A stretch of 64,000 nt of DNA from Isoetes taiwanensis. Its lineage: Eukaryota > Streptophyta > Lycopodiopsida > Isoetales > Isoetaceae. The translations under genes and the position numbers were made by a program. Location of the stretch: assembly GCA_021234155.1 (NCBI GenBank), contig JAJEKV010000013.1, positions 14,365,877 to 14,429,876 on the forward strand, given 5' to 3'. The notes under the pieces were generated by a model. It worked only from the letters and a program-made list of their open reading frames with translations. It did no database searches and was not told the origin of the DNA. Positions 46,632 through 57,923 of the stretch are shown here, piece by piece. The stretch's first letter is position 1, and every line of letters begins with the position of its first letter.

Positions 46632-47254
46632 CTCTCACCAATTTTTCAGCAGATCCGGTCATAAGCATTGGGAAATGGCCAAGCACATTCTCCGCTACTT
46701 AAAGGGTACTCGCTGATTATGGCCTTTACATATCGCAGCAATAGTGATGCTTTTTCATTGCCGACATATAGTGATTCCTCGCTTAGCGATGTGATAGACA
46801 ACCCGTGTCCACATCAGGCATTTGTTTTCTGCTTGCCAATGCTGCCATTGCTTGATCAGCAAGAAACAAGGGCATGTATCTCTTTCATCCCTTCGGGCGG
46901 TAGTATGTTGCAAGCATCTACAAAGAGCCCGTGGAGATCATTAGTTTCAAGGACTTTCTTGCCGGCATTGGGCAATGCACTCCTGGACCAGCAAGGATGC
47001 TCATGGATAACAAAGGTGGCATTGATTGGTGCTCCTCTGAAGTTCGACATCCAAAATCTAAGCATGTTCCCAAGCATTATCATTTTGTAAGGGACCTTGT
47101 AGCTGATAAGCAGGTTCAGATTGAGCATGTTCCTACACGGGACAATACCGCCGATCTCTTGACTAAGCCTTTGGCTCGTGAGCTCTTTGAGCGACATCGA
47201 CTTGGTATTGGTCTTGATAGATTCCAGATCTCATCTCCAGGAGGAGGAGGTTGA
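46632..47254 (+). pseudogene. Copia RNase H remnant
   Basis: Badly disrupted from 46632 to about 46990. It becomes readable as MDNKGGIDW, HPKSKHVPKHYHFVRDLV, IEHVPTRDNTADLLTKPLA and LGIGLD, the usual Copia RNase H C-terminus, ending with a Gly-rich tail before the polypurine tract. The scrambled part contains many CTG/CAG and homopolymer sites. Confidence 0.8.
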
Positions 47255-47278
47255 GCATGGAGATGGTGACCTCTCATC

Positions 47279-47287
47279 AAGGAGGAG
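47279..47287 (+). other. Polypurine tract
   Basis: AAGGAGGAG immediately precedes the 3' LTR, the expected primer for plus-strand DNA. Confidence 0.85.
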
Positions 47288-47598
47288 TGTCGAGATATAT
47301 GATATCGAGATCACCATCTTGCTGCTAGACGTGCTGTATCAGCACTTACAGCACTTACAGCACTCAGCACATAAAGCACCTTATCAGAGTCTAGCAACGG
47401 CCCACCACTTGTCATAATTAGCTACGGCATAATTAGGAGTGGTCGGTGACGGGAGCAATTAATATTGCCTGCCCCTTTGTATATCTTGTATTCTCACATA
47501 CATTCAATACAATTCCATTTTGCCTTTGTTTTGGGAGCTTGCGCTCTCGGATATTGGTGTGCATCCTCTTCTCTCCCTTTCTTGGTGCAACCTTGACA
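47288..47598 (+). repeat. Copia 3' LTR
   Basis: By eye identical to the 5' LTR over all 311 bases. Followed by target duplication CTTGC and the continuation of repeat M. Confidence 0.95.
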
Positions 47599-48802
47599 CT
47601 TGCTACATATTGGCCAGTCGTGATGCATGTCTTCAAAAAATGCCTTGTGTTTTTTCTGGTTAAAACAAGCTGTTACGCACGAGGGGTTGCCCTCCGGTGG
47701 CCTTGAGAGTGTGTTTGGATGTTCTTTGTTTTGTAGTTTCGTGTTGATTGAGGGAGGCTGTTGTTGAGGATTGGTTGTTGGTGGTTGTTTTTTGTTTGCC
47801 CAAAGGGGTAAACCCTTGTTTAATGGTTGGTTGGGAATATTGTCTGGATTCTCAAGTCATATTGAAGAATATTCTTCAAATTCTCGTCATTTAGGGCACA
47901 CAATATTTTTAAACTATTATTTTTCTTTTTTTCTGTTTTTTCCTTTAGTGTATTCTTTGCTTCTGAGATATACAGTTATTTCCAAATGTTTGCCAGATGT
48001 TTACCATCTTCAGACATTTAGATTTAGATGGGTGAAAGAAGGGAACGACCATATCTTCACAGATAAAGATGCTTTTGCCAACATAAAGTAAGCAATGCAG
48101 CAAAGAAATTGCAACTGCACTCTCTGAAATAAGGCAAAAATCCAACTGACCTTGACTCGCATTTGCATTTGCTGAAGATAGTAGGGCTATTCAAATCATC
48201 AGCACATCTTTTTCCAGCATTCATGAACTGTGCTATTGTGATTTTGTTGAGTTCTCTGATCTGTTACAAATAAGGATAACAAGCATCACAACAGTGTTAT
48301 ATGTATATAAACCTGAAGCTTTTGCAGCTCGTATATCATACCAATTGGGACCAAGTAGTAGGGCCCTATATCAGAGTCATTGAACATACAATCTCACATT
48401 CTAGAACAAAATTCATATTGCATTCATTGTCTTTGTCAAAAAGATCAAATGGTCAAAAATAAAGACTCAAAAGATCTTGTTTTTAGAATCTCCTTGCCAT
48501 TTAACTCTCTTATAGCAGATGCTATACTGCTAAGTCCTGTGTTCTATGTACATGTATATATATAGCTTGGCTTATAAGGTATAAAGGGAAAAATCTTACA
48601 GTAAGATTTCATCTCAATATGACGAGTAGTAATAGTTATACATGGAACAAAAAGACTTGCTTCTTTTCTGGATGTAAACTTCTTTGGAAAATGTTGGCAG
48701 AGCAAAAAGGCTTACTATTCAAGAATAATGCGAGGCGTAACTAAACTACGAGCTTGAAACAGTTGAAGCTGAATTTGTTCAACATTCAGTACCAAGGACG
48801 AT

Positions 48803-49315
48803 AATAATTATGTAATGTTGTCATGGTATTTTCTTCTCCTCCCAATTGGTATGTTTTTTTTATTGATCCATGGTCATGCCTGCAAAGAGAAGACATGATG
48901 AAGATTTTAGCTAGAATGACGAAGATTTGGTGCAATATGCCAAGTTTGAAAATGTCCGAACATGGCCTGCTTCACATTTGAAGGTATGCGCCATCAATCA
49001 GTGGATCTACTTCCAAATTTTTCCTCTGGAATGGATCATCTTTCCTTCACATTCCCAGATTTTCTGAGTTTCTATCTAATGTGTTATAAACTTCAAGTTG
49101 AAATGGAATAAAATCATCTTTGCACATTCCCAATTGTGATGTTGACAAGTCTTCTAATGCCATTATAATATTCGGATTTTGCATGGTCAATGACATGAAC
49201 ATAATTGGCAGTCTATCCTTTTCTCTAGTAAGCACATAGCCATGGCCTACAAGCAAGTAGCATCATTTTGCTTGAGCCATGGCCTACAAGCAAAGAGCAT
49301 CTTTTTGCTTTTAAG
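48803..49315 (+). repeat. Spacer and repeat M copy 4, left part
   Basis: 48803-49020 has no gene. 49020-49315 matches M (CTGGAATGGATCATCTTTCC, ATGGCCTACAAGCAA twice, CATCTTTTTGCTTTTAAG) and is then interrupted by the LINE. M resumes at 53129 (CAAGCCGACCTAAATTCGTG). Confidence 0.75.
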
Positions 49316-49390
49316 AATAGAATAGAATAGAATAGGTTTTTTAGCGTCCACGGAGACCAATTGGCCTATGGGACCCAAACAAAAAGAGAG

Positions 49391-49475
49391 CAGCAAGCGT
49401 ATTATTGACAGGATTAAAAAACCCCCGCCCCGAAGGGTTTTCGAGGGAAAAACCTTAGCAGTAATAAGCATGCTG
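49391..49475 (-). ncRNA. Structured U-loop motif candidate, copy D, in the LINE 3' region
   Basis: Outer stem CAGCA/TGCTG and GC/GC, inner stem TATTATTG/CAGTAATA with one G-U pair. On the minus strand the core is TAAGG, U5, CCCTCG, A4, CCC-UUCG-GGG, CGGGGG, U6, AATCC. Both sides of the CCC(T)CG/CGGGG(G) stem are one base longer than in the other copies. It sits between the end of LINE coding and the pentamer tail. Confidence 0.65.
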
Positions 49476-49502
49476 GCACACTGTACAATTGCATAGGGCA
49501 GT

Positions 49503-50354
49503 TCAATACCATCCTGTAGGACACAAACGAGTCCGTGCATCCATAACCTCCTGGAGGTATGACCCCAACAATCCCACTGATGCTGTAGTCAATAACTGAT
49601 GCAACGGCTGGCCAGGCACTAGTAATCGAACATATCGCTCTCGGATGTGGGCAAATGCTGGGCAGATCTGGAGGGTATGACATTCATCCTCAATCGCGCC
49701 CTGGTGGCAACACTGGCAAAGCCTTTGTTCTCGTGGTTCCCGATCCCAACGCCCTGTTTCAATGCGGAGGCGATGTGCACCCGTGCGAATGGAAGCTATA
49801 AGTCTGCACTTCTTCATGGGCAGCTGGGCGTACAAGTACTGGTGTGGGCCTCTTGTGAGCCTAGGATTGACTTGCTGCTGATAGTGTGCCAGCTTAACAT
49901 GTGTCAGAGCCTCTGCATCCCAGAGCTTGCGAAGGAAAGTAGCATCTAGGTACAGTTTAAGTGCCTCGCGATCTTTCTTTGTCCTGACTTGGACGCATCT
50001 GTTTGCCTGCACACCCCAGCGTGAGAACCACTAAGCTTGCTTGTCTTTCCAGCATGATTTCAGGCATTGGGGACCCATCGCCGTGGCCAAAGCAAGGTGG
50101 GGCAAGCGTGTATCAGCCATAGCGACCACCTTTTGGAAGTAAACGACATGGCATTCCAATGCAGCCCGTTGAAGGGGTAGAAAGCCTGTCTCCTGGAGTA
50201 GGATCTGGTACGGAACTGTGGACTTCACCCCCAAGGCCCGTGCCAAGAAGGCCTTCTGCACCTGCTCGAGGTCATTCCAGGTGTTGAGGGATATCACCGG
50301 ACCCCACACTTCTACCCCATACAAAAGGACCGGCTCAACCAAGGCCCGAAACAA
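49503..50354 (-). pseudogene. LINE ORF2 C-terminal region
   Basis: Two frames. 50354-50031 reads LFRALVEPVLLYGVEVWGP...WNDLEQVQKAFLARALGVKSTVPYQ, and 50012-49503 reads MKKCRLIASIRTGAHRLRIETGRW, CQCCHQGAIEDECHTLQICP. They align in order with residues 300-560 of the 16.5-kb LINE, including the terminal CX2C...HX4C finger. One frame break separates them. Confidence 0.75.
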
Positions 50355-50369
50355 ATGTGACTGATGGCC

Positions 50370-51383
50370 CTAGGCATACAACTCTGCTTTGTGGCTGTTG
50401 TTCTGCATGGCATACAATGCTTTCCAACCCGCCGTGACCCACAACCTGATAGCTACATCCCAATGAGTGGTAGTTGAGAACTCAATCCCCAAGTACTTGT
50501 AGGTCGGAGCCACCTCTACCTCCTGCCCCTGGTAAGTGAATGTGGGAAGCCTGGGCTGACAGGACTCGCATGCCAGTGAATTGGCAAAAAGTGTCAAGAG
50601 CATCCAGGTGACGTTGCATGTCCTTTGGAGAATAGGCCATGAGGTTGACATCGTCAGCATATATGAGTTGCCGGATTGTGTGATGCATGAGATGTGCGCC
50701 CGCACCTCCATGTTCAGAGAGCCAATCTTCCAACTGATCAATGTATAGGCCAAAGAGTGTGGGGGAGAGGGGGCAACCCTGACGCACTCCAATGCTACTG
50801 ATCACCGGCTGTGCTGCCGATGTGATACGGCCCGAGCATGCCTCATACAGCCGATATACTGCATTCTGCAAGTCCAGGGGGGTCCCCAGTTGCTGCAATC
50901 TATCCCATAGCTTGTTGCGGGTATCGTGGTCGAACGCTTTGCAAAATCCACTAAACAACAAAGATGTGTTCCGCGGCGATTCCCGCTATCTTCAATCAAT
51001 GTGCGCAGAGTGAAGATATGATCAATGGTGGAATGTCCGGGCCGGAAACCCGCCTGCAGGTAAGAGCTCGCACCTCCGTTTCTCTCCGCCTATATTGTCA
51101 CCACGCTCAAGGATGCCAAACCAACAGTTTTTGCAAAGAGAGAGCTGACCATAATAGTACGGTAGTTGGCCGGGTATTGAGGGTCCCCTGCTTTGTATAT
51201 GGGCACTACCCTACTAGTGGTCCATTGCGTAGGGAAGCCTTCTCGCAATGCTTTATTGAACAATGCCGCGAGGATGTGCACCGCTGGAGGCCCAAAGCCC
51301 ATTTTCGAAGTTACCGCATGCCATCTAAATCTCTTTGCCTTCCCATTAGCTAGACGCCAGAGGGCCCATGATGACATCCCCAT
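50370..51383 (-). pseudogene. LINE reverse transcriptase, frameshifted
   Basis: 51383-51090 carries LANGKA...GPPAVHILAALFNKAL, TQWTTSRVVPIYKAGD and NYRTIMVSSLFAK. 50961-50482 carries FSGFCKAFDHDTRNKLWDRL (catalytic Asp context altered), GVRQGCPLSPTLFGLYIDQLEDWL and QLIYADDVNLM (catalytic YADD). 50792-50370 carries YKYLGIEF and ALYAMQ in another frame. All RT blocks are present but in at least three frames. Confidence 0.8.
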
Positions 51384-51499
51384 CCGTGATAACCCGAGCC
51401 ATGCCTATCGTGGAGGGACTGGTGCCTCGCCCCGAGCGGGTCGCATGCGGCTATTGCAAGTCTTGCACCCATTGCTCGAGGTGATGTTCCCCGTGGGTC

Positions 51500-52731
51500 A
51501 TGCAGCTTGCTCAAGACCCTTCTCCGAATCGTCCCCGGGTGCCGGTCCAGGAGACCAAACATCTGTTGCTGATGCTCTGCGAGGTATCTGGCCTTCTTGT
51601 TCTTGAGAAAGGAGCGGTATTGACCGACCGCTCAGGGGCGGAGATGGGATCGCTGACTTGCCGGAGTGTGTGTTTGAGCTCCCGACATTCATCATCAAAC
51701 CATCTATTGCGGGGGAAGGTGGTAGTGCCTGAGGTTCGCCGTGAGCGGCCTCTCCCAAAGCATCTTTCTGCAGCCGTCAGAAGCAGATGAGTCAGCTGAG
51801 CAGATTGCTCTTGAAGTGTGGGGAGTCGCAGCAGTCCCGCCAAATCATGCTCAAGCAACTGAGCATAGGTCCCTGCACGGTCGTAGTCCAGGCGCAGCTG
51901 GGGCACACGGTGTGTTGAGGTAGTAGATGCACGGGGAGCCTCCCAATGGAGATGCATGAACAGGGGCCGGTGGTCCGAGTCTACTTCCTCGTCCCGAGTG
52001 TCTGTCCCGATGGAAAAATGAGTAACCAGGTGCAGATCCCGTTCCTCAACGAGAAGATAATCCACCACACTGGAGCCGCCCCCTTGGTTCTCCTGCCTAC
52101 AAGTGCAGCAGCTGGAAGACGGCCATTGTGCCAACCCATTACAAATAACCAGGTCAAAGATACTACCCAAAGAACAACAATCGGCCGCCATAGCGCCGAA
52201 ATATGGTCGTCGCCCGATATCCTTGACCAAGCCACCCTCTGCGGGGTTCAACCGCAAGACGCCCTTTGCCGGGGGCTCAAATTTTGGAACGCTTTCGGTT
52301 CTTGTCGTGCATTAAAGTCGCCAAGCAACATAATCCCGCCTAACCGCTTTGTGGGCCAGTATGTCATCATATAGATCGACATAGGGCTCCAATCGATCCA
52401 TATCCGAATGAGTGTTATAAAAGTTGCTCTCGGCATGTGGAAAGTAGCATGTTGCTATGAGAAGATTGTCGCCACTGTCATGCTGCACTCGCACCCACAA
52501 GTAGCGATTGTACATGTCTGTTTTGTGCAACGAGACTGAGTGCCTCAAGGTTGCACGGTAGTAGCAGGCAACCCCGCCATGCCCTCGCTTGCCTGTGCAC
52601 TCATTGAACACCGAGAAATGCAGATAACCTGGGAGGTCCGGTAGTCTGTGCCATGCATGCTCCCGCCTTGCAATAGCGTTGAGACTCTCGCCTTTCTGCC
52701 AGGGGAAGCCCCGACAGTTCCAAGACACCAT
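51500..52731 (-). pseudogene. LINE APE-type endonuclease and linker, frameshifted
   Basis: 52731-52312 begins MVSWNCRGFPW (catalytic Asn), with GHGGVACYYR and LLIATCYFPH. A short frame at 52436-52248 carries LLGDFNAR (catalytic Asp). 52257-51511 carries SSVVDYLL, DSDHRPLFMHLHW (Asp-His pair) and a linker with NRWFDDECRELK. The order of endonuclease blocks is normal. The expected Glu block is not seen and may lie in a disrupted stretch. Confidence 0.75.
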
Positions 52732-53202
52732 CCGGAGGCACAGTTCCTATTTGTTGGCATTCGATGTGGATGCTCGATGATCCGCCCTGGGATTTGTGGG
52801 GAGTAGCAGCGGCGGCTACCGAAAGCGCCAAATGGAGCGGCGGGAGCAGGAGGTGCGAGAGGTACGGCAAGGGCAAAGAGCAGCAGCAGCCAGGAGGAGG
52901 AGTGGCAAAGGCGACGCATTGCCTCGGCAACCTTAGCAGGCGCCGGCCTGAAAATGCGAAGCTTGCCCCGGACAAGGCCTGCAGCCCCCCCTACGATGGA
53001 TGTCCTCGACTGGGCCAAATGTCACGGCCGGGACTCTGTTGCATCGGGGTGAGATCCGGTCGACATCTGAAGCGATCCCCTTCACCGGTACCTACTCGGA
53101 CGCCAGGATGGCCTCACGTGCATCAAAAGATCAAGCCGACCTAAATTCGTGGTGGTGTTCCATTTTGACTCTGATCACCCTTATAGCAATGGGCGTTTGG
53201 GT

Positions 53203-54071
53203 CATAGTTACAAAACACGGCCACGGGAAATGCAACAGATCCCTAAATTTTAGAAAACGGAAACGACAACGGAACAAGGAAACGGATTAACATGGGAATA
53301 TTCTCTGAAGATACTTTGAATTTCTGAAAAAAAAATAGAGTTTGTGTCTCACAACTTGATATCCATATGTTAAGCATATGCTGCATAGTTTTCCAACTTG
53401 ATATTCATATGTTCAGCATATGCTGCATAGTTTTCCTTTGCCTTGCATAAGCATACATCACAGTGTATGAACAGACGTCACAATGTATGAAATGAATGCC
53501 TAATTGAACCTACAAAATCCGCTTGGTAGGGCTCTACATGTCTGCAAAATCAGCCTGCTTAGGGCTCTACATGTGTGCACTACTGGCAACTAGACGATTG
53601 CTAAGCCTAATACCCAAAGTACATGCTCCTTTGGCAAGGAATGAATCCCAATTAATGATCTCGCTACATGCTTGTGCTTGGGTTAACTAGTACTAATACT
53701 AACTAACCAACAGACCGTGGACTAAAACGTGGACTAACCGACTGTAGAAGGCAGCGCTCAGCAAGGAACAACAATGCCTTGGCAGGAATGGACAACAAAC
53801 AGTCGGAATAGTCGAATCGAAGTAGCGAATAATAGGACAAAAACACAAACAACAGAATAAAAAAGGGCCGTGTAAAACAAAATAGCTCTCTGGAATTCTT
53901 TTTTTGTTACAGTTGCAGGGTTTTTTTTTTTATCGAACACGGCCGTTGTTTGCTTACGCTACAGCCTGGCAACGGCTAAACATGCCCATTGTTCGTACCA
54001 GCACCAAAAACACGATCGTGGCCTGTTGCAACCATGGGACACGGTCGAAACGGCCGTGTTTCGTAACTATG
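53203..54071. mobile_element. Non-autonomous hAT-like TIR element, 869 bp, inserted in repeat M
   Basis: Terminal inverted repeats CATAGTTACRAAACACGGCC (20 bp, one mismatch) lie at 53203-53222 and 54052-54071. A diverged 8-bp target copy is possible: GTTTGGGT to the left, GTTTCAGA to the right. M resumes as ATATTATTATTTTTTATTTG. An inner copy of AACACGGCCGTT lies near 53936. The interior has two tandem duplications, CAACTTGATATYCATATGTT (53353-53440) and GGGCTCTACATGT (53529 and 53562). No transposase frame. Confidence 0.75.
53353..53440 (+). repeat. Tandem duplication with palindromic core
   Basis: Two copies of about 43 bp, each with AACTTGATATNCATATGTT and AGCATATGCTGCATAGTTTT. CATATGTTAAGCATATG is nearly palindromic. 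Confidence 0.8.
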
Positions 54072-54236
54072 GTTTCAGAATATTATTATTTTTTATTTGC
54101 TGCTTGGATATATGCCTAGAGTAGGTGCTGCGCATGAGGGGTTGCCCTCTCGTAGCCCTGAGAGTGTGTTTGCATGCTCTTTGTCAAAATGGAATATAAT
54201 CATCTTTGCATGTTCTTTGTCAAAATGGAATATAAA

Positions 54237-57200
54237 GAACATGTAGGAAGAAATAAAGCTAAACAGAAAAAAATAACAATAGAAAAAATGGAACATGTCC
54301 TCAAAAAAGAAGGCAACTTGCTTATAGTCTATAGGTACAAAAGCAACTTATTTGTGCGGTTTTGTTTTTTAACGTGGCAGTTGGCCCGTTATAGCGAACG
54401 TGGCAATGGTCCCTTAACATTGTGAGAGTCTATGGATTGTGGAGCATGTTCATGCTGGAGCTGGACGCTTGACTCTTTTGCAGATCTAGGTTTATGTTAA
54501 ATCTTCAATGACCTAGGCTTTTCTAAGGTGTGATTTCTCCTCCTTATGCCTTATGTCTCCATCGCTGCCTTCAGTGTTTCGACAAGAAATAAGGCGATGG
54601 TAGGAGAAGCCACTCATTCAAAAACTTGAAGTTAACTATAAGAGCTTCTTTTGTATTTTGCGTGTAAACATGATTCAAGAAATTCATGAGTTACAGGAGG
54701 TTTTATTTGCTTCAGTCTAGGCCGGCTTTTCACTTTTAGAAAATTCCTTGATGAGAGCGAGATCTTAATAACTGCAAACCCCTATTTGTGGCATCTTTTA
54801 ACTGGTTTGAGGCTTAAAAATGTTTCATTTTATTTTGCCATTTTCATAGTTTGCAACACAAATTTCACAATCTTGCTTTTGTTTCTTATTCGCCTAAGAT
54901 CTAAGCCGTGCATAAGTATGGATGTAAACGTGTGTCCGGTGTTGCCGCACATAAGATCCTGAAGACACATCGAACATATACGTAAAAATAACAAATTATT
55001 CACATCTCAACTTTTATTAGCATAAGCGTTTGCCATCTCATTCTTGAGAAACCCTTTGGGGCCAAGGTTGTTCTTCTAGATTCCACCACATTGTCAATTG
55101 TGAACATACACCCTTTTACTTATGCACATTAATATTTGACATTGTCATAGAGTTTACAGGAGCATAACTGGCCAAAATAGTTTTTGAAGCTGCTGATCCG
55201 TTGCCACAAGCATCAGACATCTTTTTACAGTGGAAATACTGGCAAGTTGAACTCGACCTAACCCCTATTTTTTTTTGTCCTGGATTTTACAGAAGCTACA
55301 AGACATTTTCTTGGAGCAGAGCAGTTGGGACTCCATCAATCGGGTCACTGTGGCTCTTGGATTAACTAATGTGTCCTGAACTGTGTTAACTAAACTAATC
55401 TAAGGTTCGCTTTTGCATGGAAGTACTCATAGATTCTACAGAGTTATGGTAGAGTCTTAAGATTTTATGGTTCCTTATCATACTTTTCCTTTGCAGGCCA
55501 CCACTGTTTCTCTCATCTTCATTCAAAGCAGTTTCTTTTTTAAGCCAGGAGTTCACATTATCCACAATCTAGCAGCAGGTTTCCATCTCTATATTTATGT
55601 GCTTTCAATAAGGTATTTTATTTGTTTGACAAGTTTGTTATGTTGTTTTGCCTGTTGTTCTTAATCTTTTGTCAGTCTTAAATGCCAAGGTTGTTGAATC
55701 TGCAATTTGGCTTGCCTTGGCTTGGTAGTATGGGTTTACTTGCTAGAAATAGACACCCGTGCAAAACAGCTTAACTTTTTTGCCTGAGCTGATGCATTGT
55801 ACCTCCAGCCTTTTCTCATTTGCAGGCACACGTGTTGTGCAAGGTATATGCCATTGCAGTGGTTCCAATGGAGATAGTAAATGTCTGGAATTTTGTCTTT
55901 ATACTGAAGTAGGTGTTCATGCATTTCCATTTTTCGAATCTGATACCCTAGACTACTTTTTAATGTTAAAATCTTATTTATCCATAGGTCTGGTGCTGCT
56001 TTGCAAATTTTGTGCAGTCCACAGGTTTTCTATTACAAGATGAGATTAATATACAAAATACAAAGTGCAACAATTGAATCATCGTGAGTTCTGCAATCCT
56101 GTAGACCTTAACCAGAAAAGTATATTATCTTATTTATATTATTTTTGTTAATTATTTTTGGATTTTCTTTCAGGGCTTTATGTTCTATATACATCAAATG
56201 ACATGTATATTTTCTTCCATAGCAGCAATTGTTGAGAGTGAAAAAGTAATTGCTAATTTTCTCAATTGTCCGGCATGCACACATGATTGGCTTCCTTCCC
56301 TTTTTCCTGTTTCTTCTGCCACCTCTTTATGCTAATTGATGTATGCGTTTTGTTATGCAATTCTGAGTTTTTGTTATTTAGAATAACCTACTACTCTTGC
56401 AGGTCGTATGAATAAGGAGCATTTGTATTGCGAAGGCAAGTTTAAGTTTTCAATGATATCCATTCAAGACGGGGCTGCAAATTCAAGTGAGTCCTCTAGA
56501 GTTTTACTGTCCATGCTAGCACTTAGTTTTCGCTTTGCTCATTCTGGTTATTTTACCTATCCTAATTTGGACTTGGTTTTCTACCGGCAATAACTCTGAT
56601 TGATATACAATTTGCATGTTCTACAATTTGTGAGCATCTATTGTTCTACATTATCGAAACCTTATTGAAAAGAAGAGTTCTGCGAATCTTAGTATACAGA
56701 GAATGATACCAGGTTATATGCTTTCAGTACATTGCTTTTCTGATTCTGAATTGAAGAAGGGCCCAATATGGATATCAAGTAAGAGGAAGAAAGTTGCAGG
56801 ATAAAGATGGAGATAAGTTTGATAAGTGCAGTGAAGTCAATCTTTTATTAGCTGAGTATGTAGCCTCTGCATCACTTAGAATACATTTGAACAAAAATGC
56901 AAAAGAGAAAGTGTACTGTCATGTTATGTTAAGTTATTTTTGAGCATAGACGTTCAAATGTTTGGAAATGCCTTCAAATATTCGGAAATGCCTGACAGGA
57001 ATTTTATTTCTTCACTGTAACCTTCATACGATAACCCTGACTGTCCCCAGTGGCGAATACAATATTTTTAAATCTTCTCTGCCCCTGAGATTCCTTTTCC
57101 TGCATCAATATGATAAGTAGTATAAACATCTCAATGAGGCGTACAAGTTTTTTCTACAAATATCATAGTGCATTGTCCTCTCATAAGACTCTCAAAATAA

Positions 57201-57423
57201 AATGCAGAATATATTCATTAGAATGCCTGATTATGTCAATTATATTGATAATACAATTTCATCCATAGCATATAAAGCATATGGGAGGATAAAAACCATT
57301 CAATTCAGTTTTTCTAGATTTCTTCACCTATACGCATACAATTTCAAATGCATGGTTTTGCCTAACTTATAAGTGCTTATGAGAATGTAATCCACTCTAA
57401 AATTGGCAAAAATGCCTGGCATG
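54237..57423 (+). repeat. Long-range direct repeat, copy 2 (partner 1-3170)
   Basis: Begins GAACATGTAGGAAGAAATAA like base 1 and ends at TGCCTGGCATGT. It is preceded by a short tandem (TGTTCTTTGTCAAAATGGAA, twice, 54177-54236) and by the right part of repeat M copy 4, showing what lies left of copy 1 beyond the window. Copy 1 then continues differently at 3171, whereas here a small element follows. Confidence 0.9.
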
Positions 57424-57631
57424 TTGGGCAAAGTCTGGGGAACACTATAAACCAACCGGTTGAATTGCAAATTTTCCGGTTAAATTAGTGCATCGTAGGA
57501 ATTTTTTTGGCAAGTTTTTTTAAGGTTTTGTATTAAGACAACAGAAAGTTCTGACTCTAAACATAAGATATCCGGCTAGTCAAAGTAACCATAGGAAATT
57601 TTCCGATGGGACCGAAAAAGTTTCCCCAACA
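57424..57631. mobile_element. Small MITE-like insertion
   Basis: TTGGGCAAAGT at the left and AGTTTCCCCAA at the right form an 11-bp imperfect inverted repeat around about 208 bp. It interrupts the junction between the long repeat and repeat M (ATAATGTCTTCTAACGCC). No coding. Borders tentative. Confidence 0.4.
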
Positions 57632-57639
57632 CCATTATA

Positions 57640-57923
57640 ACGCCGTTATAATGTCTTCTAACGCCATTATAATGTTTGGATTTTGCATGGTCAATGACAT
57701 GAGCATAATTGGCAGTCTATCCTTTTCTCTAGTAAGCACATAGCCATGGCCTACAAGCAAGTAGCATCTTTTTGCTTGAGCCATGGCCTACAAGCAAAGA
57801 GCATCGTTTTGCTTTTAAGGCAAGCCGACTTAAATTCGTAGTGGTGTTTCATTTTGACTTTGATCACCCTTAGCAATGGGCGTTTTGGGTAAATATTAGT
57901 ACTTTTGATTTGGTACTTGGGCA
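57640..57923 (+). repeat. Repeat M copy 5, left part (resumes 58973-59095)
   Basis: TCTTCTAACGCCATTATAAT, ATGGCCTACAAGCAA twice, GGCAAGCCGACTTAAATTCG and TTTGGTACTTGGGCA. Interrupted by the Helitron and continued as TATGCCTAGAGGAGTATAGG. Confidence 0.8.

Larger units (their letters stand above)
42666..47598 (+). mobile_element. Copia LTR retrotransposon, 4933 bp
   Basis: Two 311-bp LTRs (42666-42976 and 47288-47598) start TGTCGAG and end CTTGACA and read as identical. The 5-bp target duplication CTTGC lies at 42661-42665 and 47599-47603. The empty site in the sister unit (37034-37051) confirms the insertion. Internal order gag, protease, integrase, RT, RNase H defines Copia. Coding is open through protease but broken several times in integrase, between integrase and RT, and in RNase H. 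Confidence 0.97.
38241..48802 (+). repeat. Tandem duplication, unit 2, split by the Copia element
   Basis: Same content as unit 1. After removal of the Copia element and one 5-bp target copy it is about 5624 bp, 64 bp longer than unit 1. The excess is mostly an insertion at about 39710-39775 that begins with (AGA)n. Ends CAGTACCAAGGACGAT at 48802. Confidence 0.92.
49316..53128 (-). mobile_element. Non-L1 LINE, minus strand, (TATTC)n tail, inserted in repeat M
   Basis: On the minus strand: a leader of about 400 bp, endonuclease (from 52731), RT, a C-terminal zinc-finger region ending near 49503, a 3' region with structured motif D (49391-49475), and a (TATTC)n tail at 49335-49316. M copies elsewhere read CTTTTAAGGCAAGCCGACC without interruption, so the borders lie near 49315 and 53128; a target duplication is not clear. 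GC content is visibly higher than its surroundings. Coding is split by many small indels. Confidence 0.85.

Noticed and set aside
49391-49475. Known small self-cleaving ribozyme (hammerhead, twister, HDV-like)
   Set aside because: No CUGAUGA/GAAA hammerhead core, no twister core order and no HDV double-pseudoknot layout could be fitted to the conserved bases.
52545-53018. 157-codon minus-strand frame with a hydrophobic start, possible secreted protein
   Set aside because: It lies in the LINE leader and runs in a different frame over the endonuclease start; more likely 5' leader sequence.
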